Assembly (NCBI GenBank): GCA_963082875.1
Contig: OY720097.1
Coordinates: forward strand, 5,464,501 to 5,528,500
Source of the DNA: Corella eumyota
Lineage: Eukaryota; Chordata; Ascidiacea; Phlebobranchia; Corellidae
DNA length: 64,000 nucleotides
Reading direction: 5' to 3'
In this document: positions 35,401 to 47,931 of the stretch, piece by piece
Position numbering within the stretch: the stretch's first letter is position 1
Layout of the letters: each line of letters opens with the position of its first letter
Position numbers and translations under genes: made by a program
The notes under the pieces: model-generated
Databases searched by the model: none
What the model was told of the DNA's origin: nothing
The model's input: the letters and a program-made list of their open reading frames with translations, nothing else

Positions 35401-38400
35401 TTAACCTTAATATATACAAACAAACAAACAACAATGTATTTTATCCTTATACATATAAAATATAATACAATAGCTCTAAATGAGCAAGAAAAACAATAGC
35501 AGTTAAATTTAATACAAAGTTGGCAAGTTTCGTTTCCATTATTCCAATAAAAAACTCACGAAGCTAAAAGTTCAATTTCAGAAGCATAGACAACAAACTG
35601 TTGCGCATTTTTTTTACATACATCTAATTTTTTTAACTTAAAAGCCTCCAACTGTACTTTATTCAGCAGGTTGACCGCCCTGCCTATAGCACGCCCCCAC
35701 CTGTCGAAAATACGCCAGCCAATAACGAGTGTCGAATGGTTGAACTAAGGGGGTCAAAGGTCGCAAGCTTTTCGCTTGGCCACGAAGAGTACATTTGTCT
35801 TCCGCAGGTAGAAAAAATTGCTTTTTAAAATGACCTTTTTATTGTAACAAAGTTGCCCTTTGTATATGTTGTTGTTATTTTTAATCAATTATTTTCATTT
35901 TGATATAATGAAGCGAAAGATATCTCTTTCAACCTGTTACAACATAGTTAATTAACCGTGCGACTTTATCTCGTCTAATTAACATCGGTTTTGTTTCGTC
36001 TAATTGCTACAGCCCTCAATCGTGTTTTACAATTATCAATATCGACAAATCAAAGCTGTCATATTCAATAAAAAAATTACAAAATTGATCATCTTTATAG
36101 TGTCTGGCAATTATACTTTCTTTTCATGTTTAAAGGCATTCAATACCCATGTTATATACCTTTGTTGTTTTGTAGGATCATTGAATGCTCAAATTGACAT
36201 TGATTGTAACCCGTTTTAATTAAAACGCGACACTAACACCGATTTTATTATAACAGGCCTTTGATTTATTTCTCAAACATTTGGTCGGGGGACTTCATAC
36301 CGTGTATACAAAGTTAAAGAGGTTGAGCATTTCGCCGGTGGTTTGTAACGTGGAGCAGGTAAATTAACAACAATTTCGTTTTTTATTTGTACAACGAACG
36401 TTTGAAATTAAAACACCAACTCCATATTAATTTAATGCTCATTATGTTAAAATTTTTTAAGACCATTTGCAAATTAATTTGGTTAATGAAAATTTTTAAA
36501 CCATTATTTTGTTTAATAGAATACTGTAATTACCTAAAAAACTTTTTTTTAATTAAATATATACAGAGTTATATAACATTTCTGGTATAATTTGTTTACA
36601 ACTTTTTTATTACTTTAAAGTTATTTATTTTTACATTTTTTTTAATAATTTAAAAAACAAATTTTTATCCTTTAAGTTAATAGAATATCATGAGGGCAAT
36701 TTTGGGATATTTCAATAAAGCTTTTTGTGTGTTATCAAGGTTCGTATTCTAAGAGGGTTAGGCGCAATACAACCTGGAGTTAATCGCTGCAAGTTAATCA
36801 CCAGAAAAGATTTCGAGATTCTGTATCAAGACTGCACCACCGCGAGGTACAAAAAAAATAATTAATTTAAAATTCGGAAAATTAAATTAATATTCGAAGG
36901 GGTCATGACAAATAACACAATAGTGACAAAAGCGAAGTTAATTCGGCGTTTCCAGACAATTATTTAATTACAAATTAATTTTAGCGTGATTCACGGCACG
37001 GTAAAGTTGTATATTAACATTTGCAGCAATGCGACGTTAACAAATATGCAATCATAAATTTAAACGCATTTAAATTCCTACTCAAATAAAATTATTAATT
37101 AAAAAAATGAAAAAAGTTATGACGTACTTAATAAAAAAGTAGGTCTTAATTTTATGACTGTCTACGACAATCACTGCTAACAACGCACTTACTTAAATGT
37201 TACTTATTTTGCGCGGTTTTTTAATTCCAATTAAACAAATTTACATCGTGACTTACCTAATGTATCAGATCTGTTTATTTATTTTGTTTAAATTCGATGA
37301 CATTTAAAAGCACGCGCCATTTGGTCGTCCGATTCTGGAATGAAAAGTTGTGTCTTAAGAAGAAAACAGTTTATCGTTATTAGCTCGATTACAATCTGAT
37401 GTGCTGTATATATGTGTGCACATGTATTTTCTCGTTTATGTTAATCGAAATATTAACACGAAGTGTTTATTTTGAAATTTATTAAAAAGATAGATATCAT
37501 TTAGCTTGCGGCACTCTGCCAAACAAATACTTTTATTTGGGGCTTACAGCGACTTTAATTTATAATATGTAAATGCACATGACTGAATGTCTTCAATTGT
37601 TCATTACTTTATGATACACGTTCTAAATGTCAATTTGCCGCTAATTTAATAAATTTCGAATTCGAATTGCGGCTGGAGAATAAATTATTAAATATATTTG
37701 GAGACTGTTACCGGAACGAAATTGCCACTAATTCATTCTGTATATTTTCATTTCATTTACTTAATATTAAACACGTGGAAGGATTAATGTTAAATCGTCC
37801 GTTTTCCTTAATAAGTCGATTCATATTTTACACTTACGAAATTGGCAAAATTCGATAAAATAAATAATAGTACAATTTATTATAAAACGTATGCAAATAC
37901 TTTATGTCAATTAGTTTAACCTATAAGACAATAATTGTTTAATGATAATGATTTTATTATTAGAGTTAAACAATACGAAGCATTGTTTCAAATTAGGAAT
38001 ATCAACAATATCTTTTAGACCGTTATGTCTACTCCAATTGTGTATTGTTGGTTAATATCAAACATCCAATTGTCCTCACGTTAACTTAAGTAATATTTTT
38101 AATCCAACAATATATTTATGTGTTCTATTAAAAAAATTTATATTTAAAAAACACGCGGTAAATTTTCTCACATTCCTGCTTAATCTGGAAAAAATCTCTG
38201 GTGTTCTGGTTGGAATTAGTTCGAAACAGGAAATCGTGTAGCTCGTCTTGTGTTATTTTCCTATACCGCGTGCCTTGTTCTTAGCCCCATATGTTAAAGA
38301 ACGAAAGTAGGTGTACTTATTACTACACGAAAGCGACTTTACCCGACTTGCAATAAGGCCAATTTCCTTTTATTGTTATCCTCAGTTTTCTTGTTTTGTC

Positions 38401-41400
38401 ATAATCATCTATTGTGAGCGAACACTTGCTTGAAATAGGATGCAAATTAGCGGAAGGGACTTTAATCAACTTGCAAGCGAAACAGGCATTGGCGTCAAAA
38501 TTCAAACCGTACGGGGTTGTAAATTACACAACCCCTTTCCTTACACTTAGCCACGTTTTGTTAAAATAAAAATGAGCCCACATGTACTGTTAATTAAACC
38601 CAACCTTAATTTTTTAATTCGGTTTTACCATCCTACCATTACAGCCTAAACAAATTAATTGTTTATATTATCAACAACCTGTTTGAAATTTAATTACAAA
38701 TAGTTTAAAAATGTAAGAATCCAAATATTGAGCAATAAAATATTTACAGTTCTAATTTAATCATTTTTATACGACGCGTATTAATTTTTATGTCACGTCC
38801 TTGTTAGTTCCTAATACAGCGACCCCAAATAAAAATGACTGTAAAAATTAATAATAGACTAAAAAAGTAACCGTTTTAAATTTCTGCGCAAGATACAGGT
38901 TAATACAAACAAAATTAGGGAATGACTGTACTTTTAAAAAAATCCGCGTCTGAGGTATTTTTAGATTCAACCAAATCCTCTAAAAAAACCTAACATCTCT
39001 CGTGCCCAACCACGCGTGACGGATTTGTACGTAATCCAAGACGGGATCAAAGCCTATTTTCGTTTTGCAACTTACTGGTGTATTTATATGTTCGCGAATT
39101 GTAGCTATATTATCTTTGGGTTGTTTACAAGAGGTATTGTGACCACATATTGACAGCTACCAGGCCGCCTTTATTTAACATTTTTCCTACAATTAGTTGA
39201 ACTTAGCGCCGTTCTCCATGCCTCTAATAGATTTTTTTTGTTTACGCCCAACTGGGCTTAAATCACGAATGCAGGTATTAAGAACACCAAAATATCAAAC
39301 CAAATATTTAAATTTTAACATTTTTCCTTCTCTAATTCGTTAATAGTCGAGATATTTTAAACCCAGGAGAAACGCGCCGAAAATTGAGGCGCCAATAAGA
39401 CCCCCGTTTTATGGCAATAACGCGCATCCGTTTATAAAGTTTCACAAAATTCCAAACTATTGTATTGTTGCAGTTTGAAATTTCTAACACGGAGAGTATT
39501 ATTACAAAACGTGATATAGTGATTTGATTGACAACTTATTGTTCTTTCAAAATGGAAATTAGCATTTTCCTTATTATGCTTGGTTTAGGCAAGTCTTCGG
39601 GCCTATCAGGTTTTATTTTTGTTCGAGTTAAGTTTTTGCACGTCGCTCTCCAATCGTTTTAATCAAATTAAATTTCCAATTAGTATGCAGAACATAACAC
39701 CCTTTGTATTAGTACAGAATTGCGATTTTAAACTTAGACTTGCCCTCGGATTACACCGTCGAAAATTTTAAACTAATCAAATAATCTAATAATATTAAAA
39801 GAGCGTAATTTCCAATTCGCCAAGATCGAATGTTTTTAAAGTGCTTTTTGACAAAATATTGCTACTCGGTTTCGCGTTAAAAACAATTACGCCAGGCTAC
39901 TCAACTTAATCAATCTGATTTAAATGCAACGTCACGCGAAGTTAAGTGCAAACCCTTGTCGCAAACTTACAATAGGAACGGCGCAGCGCCTAAGCCTGTG
40001 TCCCCTCCGTCATTTGTTACAACTTTGAAATGGTGTAATTGGCGACATTGAGTGACCACGTGATCAGATATACGATTAGAAGCCCCGCCCTTGGCCTTGC
40101 ATATTAAATTTGTCAGTTTTAATGATCTCGCTTTAACATGCATTATTAATCGACGGAGCAGTGCGACATCATGTTTCAAATTGCTGTAATTTTATGCTCG
40201 TCTGCATGCTGTATATACAAACTGTCTTATCTTCTAATGTCGGGTGAATAATTAGTTGCAAAGAACAAAACGGGTTAACCACGAACGCAATTCATCTTAT
40301 GAAGTCCGATTAAACATAAACTTATATTTTGCCAGTAATTTAATTCAATGTGACACCGCGCGAGGCTGGCTTTGAGATTGCACGCGTTTACTTATAGTCG
40401 GTGTATTACTTTTCCTAATGCATTGTCATGTTGGAGCCCCCGAGAGATTTCAAACTGCTAAATCGGTCACGCGTGAACGGCACGTGACAGCTTTCCTCTG
40501 TCACTTCGTTCTTAATCGGGTGTAAATTTCATAAGTCATTCTGTCAGGTTGTTTACAGAAAATATCCATTTATTTACAACGCTCTAATAAAAATCAAAAG
40601 CGCTGTATTACATAAGCTCTCTTACGTAAGAAGAATAATAAATGGGATTTTTAATCAGTTTAAATATGCACATTTTTTTTTCAGTCGGCCAGGTCGTCCA
40701 CCAAAAAGATACCCGATGCTACCCCCAACTGCAGATCTAATGTCTCATCATGCAAATATTAGACCAAACAATGCAGTAAGTAATAATCTAGTTTTTGTAA
40801 AGTTTTTACTTTTAGTTAATAAATAGTGTTTTTATTACACTTACTTTAAAGTTCAAAATTTCTTTTTTTTTGTTACAGTCGTTGTTAAACACAACCGACT
40901 TGTCTTCTTTCCACAAAAGGTTGAGGTTAGATCACAACCTTGATTCACAACTAGATCAGACTGGTAAGACACTGTGATTGGTTAATTATTTTTCGCGTAC
41001 AGATTTTTATTTACTTAACCTTTACTTGTTTTTCGTATTTTTTACAAGAGCATTGTGGGAACGTTATGGTGTTGGATAATACACAGTATATTTATACAAA
41101 CAACTTATGCCTCACAACCAATCAATACTGTTATAATGTGTTGCACGTTTCAATAGAAGAGTTGGCTTTAATGTGGCGTTATATGTACATCGCATGTGTT
41201 TATTTAAGGCGATATCGTAGAATTTGATTTAGGTTGTGTAAGAATAATTCCGATACGAAATCCCATGATTCGCTTCCTCTATTTGACCAATAAGTTACAT
41301 CAATTTTTATCGCGCTCGTTAAGCACTTGCGCAAATATGCAGTCGGGCCGATAACAATGTCTTAATTTATAACAAACAAACGGCTTGGCATCGTAAACAC

Positions 41401-44400
41401 GCCTTTCTTAGTCGGCTCCGGGCCCTCTGACCCCGTGCTTGCGCCGTTAATTCGACCCCCTATTTGCACTGTGATAAATTTTTGGCGATAAACTTATTTG
41501 TAAGCGAAAATGATAAACGATTTCAGTAAATAAGCTTTTAAGTAAGCCTTCGCGCTTTTACGAATGGACCCGCGCTCTGAAGGAAGTCTTAGTTGTGTGG
41601 TGTGTGTTTAAGCATAATGATAAACGGCTTGTTAAGTATATGCTCCGGCCAGTATTTGCCTTCCAATCGTGAAATAAAAAAACGCTCTTGCATTTTTACG
41701 ACCAGCTTTGTCGCATTTGCTATTAATCATACCGTTATAACTGTTTCTAATAATTGCTCGGGCAATAAACATTGTAATCGAAAAAACCTATAATTGTTTT
41801 CCCATTTGACATGTTTACGATCCCGTTTTCGGACATAAAATGAAATATTATTCCGCGATGCCTTTTATTTGCGCGGGAAGACATTATATTGTTAATCGTT
41901 ATTCAGCAAATTTAAAATTGTTAATATGTAACCAAGACACGTAGCTATTAGGTATTTATGTAAAGCATGAGGCATAACCGAAATGATTTGTGTTTTTAGC
42001 TAGCGGTAGTCCGACCAAAGAAAATGAAAAAATGTGCCTACCGACTGAGTTTCACAACAACCAATCAACTAACCTGGCATATTTGGTAGGCTTAACACTA
42101 TTAATACTACAACCCTTATAAACACAAATTGTATATATATATTCAATGTTGTTTATTTCTGTTAAGCAGCAAGCGATTCGTCAGTACCAACAGGCCAGTA
42201 TGTCGGGTCTTCATAACGGTATGGATTCGTCTCAGATAAACTCAGCACTCGCCCCGTATTTGATGATGTCACATCCTTCTCTATTTGCAGGAATACCTCC
42301 TACCTCCATGGCCATGTTTAATCATATTAATCAGGTTTAAACATAAACATTAAAAACTATATGGCATGCTTTGGTTAAAAAAATATATAACCATTTATGT
42401 ATAATGTTGTAATCAGTTGACTATGAATGAATATCATCATATGAAAAAGCCCAACTTCTTAACAAAATTTCCACTAGTAATATATTTTATCTTATTGCAT
42501 AAAAATTTCATTATTTCTTACAATAACGGTTAACCGTGTACAACATTAACACTTCGTGTATCTTTTGTAGATTGCACAATCACATGCTGGGGGGATCTCA
42601 AATGCCGCTGTGGCTGCTGCACAACTAGCTGCCGGTGGTAGTCCAATCCACCAACAATCTATGCACAGAGAGGTAAGTTTAGATTAAATAGCAACTATGT
42701 GGTTATTAAAGGTTTAAAGCAAGCTTAACACTTAACTATTTAATAGAATTCTCAATTTGGAATGGGCGAAAAAGATTCGGATAACGAGGACGTAGATCAA
42801 CCTAGGTATGTAATTCTTTCCCCGTTCCTCTATATACCAAGCCCTAAAATGACTGTATACATATTCGATACTAAGTCAGGCCTGTTTTTAGAAGTACAAT
42901 GGTTAGAAACAGTGTTGGCAGTGACGAACGGACCTCACCAGCCAGCAGCATGGGCTCCATGCATGATGGAGGATCAAGTAGTTTCAGTGACAACCGAAAC
43001 CGTAATAATTCGTTCGAATATCAGTGCAAAAATTCCCCGATTGGTAAGCTTATACTTAATAAACATGTATTTAAATACGACACTCTTTCTAAATTAAATA
43101 GAGCTAGTTTTCGCTTGTTAGTGCTTTAACGGGAATTTCGATTTTGAGTATTTTGAGTATGTTTCCTTCTGCTGTTATATGACCATTCGAATAAGATATC
43201 ATTACGTAATGGGAGTTAATCGTGGGAAATGTGCAAATATAAGCTGGCGTGAGTGCGGTGGCTAGATTGCTGTTGAAATCGATGTTTTATTGTTCGTCTG
43301 CGTAATTTCACTTTGAAGAAATGTAACGATCCGGGCATGCCACGCATTGCGGAGATTCTCTCAGCGATAGAAGTTAACTAAGTGTATGTTTCATATGTTT
43401 ATGTTGGGAGTGGTCCGCGCGAAACATTTGTAGATTCGATATATCGGTTGAGCGCCGTGGAAACTTTAATTAAATTGATGTCTTCACTTTCTTTTCGATT
43501 TTAATAAACGAGCAGTGCGTTGGCTTAGAGTCGATGATTTTCATAATCGGACCTGTCATACAACTAACAAAACATTCCAAAATAATGCTGACTATAAGAA
43601 ACGCTTTATAGTCATATATGGACTGAATTAATAATCGATTTAGAGATGTGTGCATTTGATAAAACGATTCAACTCGAAAATCAAAACAATAAGTTGAAAA
43701 CGTGAGAGGAATTTCCCCATTAGCGGCTTCCTTCTCATTGTTTATTGGTTGATTACTAATTCCCCATATTGCATTGCTTGTCGGCTCTCTTTCTCTTTTC
43801 CTCTTTGGATTTGCCATCTTTCAAAACTTAACAACAATCGCTCGCCATGAAACGACTTCGGACTGCGCGCAACCAATCTGCGCATATTGAAAGTCGATGA
43901 TGTATTGTAAACTCTAACCGAATGCTTGCGAGAACAAAATTTCCCATACAACTGATATAATAGTTTTATCACGTTTTTAATTGTTTGTCTGTGTTGCATA
44001 GGCGCTTTCGTGGAATTTTTCTGCCAAAACAAATCGACTATTGCAACATGATAAACAATATGCCGACACTATTTTATTACAAACATTTCCGCAGTATCTA
44101 TTACCATCCTATGGGTGACGTCATCCGATAAAAACTTATAAGAAAAGGAAATATTTTGGAAAATATTCCATAAAAATTACAATAATAAAATCGAAAAATA
44201 AAGTGCACTTTTTGTCAAAAATTGGTATTAAACAATTAAAAAGACTGGCCAACCCCAGACTCTTGCATTTATTTCAATTTTAAGAAGATTTGTAGGTTTA
44301 CAAAACTACACTTTGATCTTATATGTTGGCAAGTAACAAAAGACATGCTAACGGCTTGCAAATCTGCTTTCTCTTCAATGACGTTTGTTTACTTATTAGC

Positions 44401-47344
44401 AGTAATCATCTGGCGTAAATAATTACGCTCGGTGCCCAACCAACCCTGAATAGAAAATAAGAGAATGAAATGTTAAACCCCGTTGTTTGTTTTTCTTCTA
44501 TTTATATTTTTTTGTTCCAATTTGTCTTGCGGTTTATTTAAACGCTTAAATGACTATTTAGGAATGAAGATTGGCGCCAGCGATATGTCGGATGCTGTAA
44601 GGGAGCTCACCAAGATTGAGGAGTACACCCAGGGAGCATCCGCATCGGAAGAGGATGATAAAACTCAGATTGCCATGGGAGGAAATATGTCATCTCTGCA
44701 AACCTTGCTTACCAACATCCAGGGACTTCTTAAAGTTGTGGCTGATAATGTCAGCTTGCAAGAAAAACATTCATCCATCGAAATAGGTATATTTTTTTAC
44801 CTAATTTAAAAAATTATTAATCCCACAAAAATTATTTAAAATATAATTTACTAATTTAGCCGACTTAAAACTGAAGTTAAACAAAGAAAAGCAACTGCGA
44901 GAGAGCACACAAAGAAAAATGGAGGAATGCGAAAAGGGGAAAGGTAAACAACCATTTACAGAATCCGTAATAATTAAACCGTCGTTATTATAAAAAAAAA
45001 GATAAGACGGTATATAGTCATGTATTGAGTTCTGTCTATCGTCTTAATGTTGCCGATATTTGCTTTTTTTCTCATTCGACCAACTTACAGGCATTTTTGT
45101 ACTAAGCAGTTCTCTTTATTTACGTTGAACTGTGATCATTCGTCAACTACATATTCTATTTAAACAAGTAGTTACGCAAATTGAATTCGAACAGATAAAA
45201 ACTATCCGGCCGAATGAAATTGCAAACTTCTGCTAGAAAAAATAAGGGAACGCCCTTCGACGTCCGTGATTGATGCTTATAACACTCTTGTGTTTTTAAT
45301 CCCAAAAAACAACGACTTTTTCTCGGAAAGAATATAAACCGTAATCTTTTGTGGGTTGACACGAGCGTACATAAATTGCTTTTAATATTATATTTATTCA
45401 ATGTTTATTTTTGATGCTAAAACCGAAGGTATGCGACATTTGCTGTTATTTATGCTAGAATGCGATTTTCTCCTGTGTTTGTATTTTTAAAGGGTTAACA
45501 GATATCTATGGAATTCAGATAGAAATCAATAAACTGTATATGCATAGATACAGATAAGCACCAAAACAGATCATTTTTTCTCCCGTCGCTGAGCTATTAA
45601 TTAAATCAGAGATCTCTAGGTTGCTGTGGAAAAAACGTGTAATATTTACATCTTAGTTTGTTTTGTAAATAAATCATCGCCTCCCTTTCTACATTTTTAC
45701 GATTTTCATACCAATTCGATCCCAGAGTCGTGTAACACAAATCTATTTAGTGATGTTTTTATATATATGTGTTTGTCGTAAAGGCCTTAATAGTCGCCAC
45801 GGGCAATTGTCATTCGTAAAGGAATTACGCGATTTAATGTTTGATATACTAAGCATGAGAGCCATTGGTAATCGGTGCGGTTCGATTTTTCTCCCCAAAT
45901 TTGTGATCTAATCTTATTTTGACAAACTCGAACATTCCGCTGCATCGCGATTTCTACCAACATCTTGCTTGTATATACTCCGCCCATCAGATTATGACGT
46001 CACAGACCATAATGCGGTATATGCTGTGTATACACTGGGAAATCAATTAACGCAAACAATTTTTTTTGTCTCCAGCCAACGCGGAAAAGTTCCTTATCAA
46101 AGAAAAAAAGGAGAACAAGAAACTTCAAACCAAAGTGGTTTCTATGCAACAGATTCTTGGTCGTGACGGAAATCAGGGTATGTATTTTTAACCAAATAAA
46201 AACAATATCAAAAATATCCATAAAATATAAGATTTTTATTTAAATTGTACAAAGCAAAAATGAGTCATAGGTTTTTGGTTTATTATCAAGTTTTGACATT
46301 TAGGACTGCGTGATATATCGTGCCCTTTAACCTACCGACTTATATAAGCGTAGAACACCTACAATAGCAATTCTTTGTCAGATTTAAAGCCATGGCCTTT
46401 TAACTTATACAAAAAACACTCAGTAGTTGCTCAATACACAATTCCTATTCTTTCTTATATTAGAAAAAAAATCCTATTTTAACGCTTATCTATTTAAATA
46501 GGTGAAGTAGCGTTAACATCACCACTAAGGTCGCCGGAGTCGCCGCCGCCAGCAAGTACACCAGAAGTTCAACTACAACCTGGTAACCCACCCACACCAC
46601 CTGGCAGCATTTCTTCTCCGTCCAACTCTTATGCTGTGACGTCAACTTACGAACCGTCGGTTTTTACTGCTAGGATCGCAGCGGCAGTGCAACAAGTAAC
46701 AGGTAATAAAAATAACTTTATATTTAAAATATATGATTTTGGATGAAAGCCTGATAAAAAGTATTACGTATTAAGTAATTAGGCATAATAAATTGGAATG
46801 TGTGTTACTTAACTTGTTTGTTTTTCTGTCTGGTTGAAGGAATTTTAGATTTTTAAGATAATTAACTTTTCGGAGAAAATCACTTTCAAGAAAAAAACAT
46901 TTTTAACAAATTCTTTAAAATGTAGGTCAACGAACATCTCCACCGGTGTCGCCAGAGAATCACATTTCTAATGGAAATCAGATCAGCAATGAAAATAACA
47001 GCAACAATCATAACGAGCATAGCAGCGACTATGTTAGACGAAACATGCTCAGAGGTAGCATCAATAATAATATTTTCAATGAACAATAAATATATTGTTT
47101 AGTGATTTTAATATTTAAATGTGTTGTTTTTTAGACGGAAGGACTCCTGATATTGCCATTGATCTTGCCATATCTCGTCAGCAAGAACAAACTGCTTTGC
47201 AAGGTCAGCCTAAGTTGCATTAGACATTGCAATATTTTTATTATTACAACATTTAAAAACTTCTTTTTACTAAAACATTTTTTTTTAGATGCACATCTTT
47301 ACTTTAAGAATTCTTTACTCTTTCAACCCGCCGCTTCGCAGTAA
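32419..47344 (+). CDS. DACH: Dachshund transcriptional cofactor, complete, 18 exons, 686 aa
   Basis: Dach is a nuclear Ski/Sno-related cofactor of the Pax-Six-Eya network. Exons: 32419-32520, 35667-35807, 36257-36358, 36740-36846, 40685-40775, 40879-40963, 42000-42085, 42167-42334, 42571-42672, 42747-42805, 42892-43043, 44562-44786, 44860-44943, 46076-46177, 46502-46702, 46926-47054, 47135-47203, 47289-47344; the sum is 2,061 nt and all phases match. DACHbox-N (about residues 60-155) reads NECRMVELRGSKVASF, FDLFLKHLVGGLHTVYTKLK, VVCNVEQVRILRGLGAIQPG, CKLITRKDFEILYQDC, then SRPGRPPKR. The middle is Ser/Gln/Ala-rich. DACHbox-C (about 399-535) reads LQTLLTNIQGLLKVVADN, followed by a helical Lys/Glu-rich stretch. 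The end DAHLYFKNSLLF recalls the vertebrate DGRLYLKTTVMY tail. Two in-frame ATGs, 32419 and 32437, are possible; a TGA lies just before 32419. Two acceptors are NAGNAG. Large introns flank the DACHbox-N exons. Confidence 0.95.
32521..35666 (+). other. Dach intron 1 (3.1 kb), no gene seen
   Basis: No coding exon, SINE or other repeat family was recognised. It contains unusually unbroken stretches of moderate GC and many homeobox-type TAAT cores, as expected for either enhancers or plain AT-rich DNA; sequence alone cannot decide. Confidence 0.5.
36847..40684 (+). other. Dach intron 4 (3.8 kb), no gene seen
   Basis: The longest intron of the gene, immediately after DACHbox-N. Short open frames inside it lack splice sites in phase with Dach and resemble no family I know. 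No SINE. Blocks near 38.2-38.55, 38.95-39.2 and 39.85-40.55 kb are richer in CpG than the surroundings and are candidates for conserved regulatory DNA. Confidence 0.45.
43044..44561 (+). other. Dach intron 11 (1.5 kb) with one full CRE palindrome
   Basis: No exon was found. A TGACGTCA lies at 44116-44123. The region near 43.2-43.9 kb is more GC-rich than neighbouring introns. Two minus-strand open frames here look spurious. Confidence 0.45.
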
Positions 47345-47925
47345 AGAAAACAAGTTCAGAAATCAGTGGCAATTAGAAAATTCAGCAAGGGTCTAAAAAC
47401 TTGCAAGACGTTGGAGAAAAAACAAAAATGTTTTGTCTTTGAGATAATTTTTGCAACGCGGGGTGCTGCTGTTAAGGTTGCTGACATTTTTTAAAGTTTT
47501 ACAGTTATACAAAGTACTGGAGCCATAACCAAGAAGCAGAATATTTTTACTTAAAATACCTCAATTTTTATTTTTAAAACGTTTTGGGCACAACTGGCAA
47601 ATACCCAACTACCATTAAACAAGCACCATGCGGGACAAATAATTTTTGGCATTTTTTTTTTCTGTTTTCTATGTTATATTCACCACTGCCAAAGATTTTA
47701 TTTGTATTTGCAATCATGTAGTTTAATCTACTAAAATTTTTGGTATTCTTAGCCATTTTTTATTATTCTGACTGCTGCTTTGTATTGCTATATTCATGAG
47801 AGCCTATTTAGGCTATATTCAGCAACATAATTGTCTGTTTTTACGTATTTTGTTGTAAATAATCGTCCCTGTTCAATAATTAAAGTGTGATGTTAATTTC
47901 TCCTTAGTCAGAAACTAAAATAAAA

Positions 47926-47931
47926 AATAAA
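47926..47931 (+). terminator. Polyadenylation signal, Dach
   Basis: Two overlapping AATAAA motifs (47919-47924 and 47926-47931) about 580 bases after the stop, followed by GTGGTTTGTTTT, a GT-rich downstream element. Confidence 0.6.

Noticed and set aside
43470-44032. Two minus-strand open frames in Dach intron 11
   Set aside because: They overlap in different frames, lack family features, and lie in an intron with regulatory-like composition.
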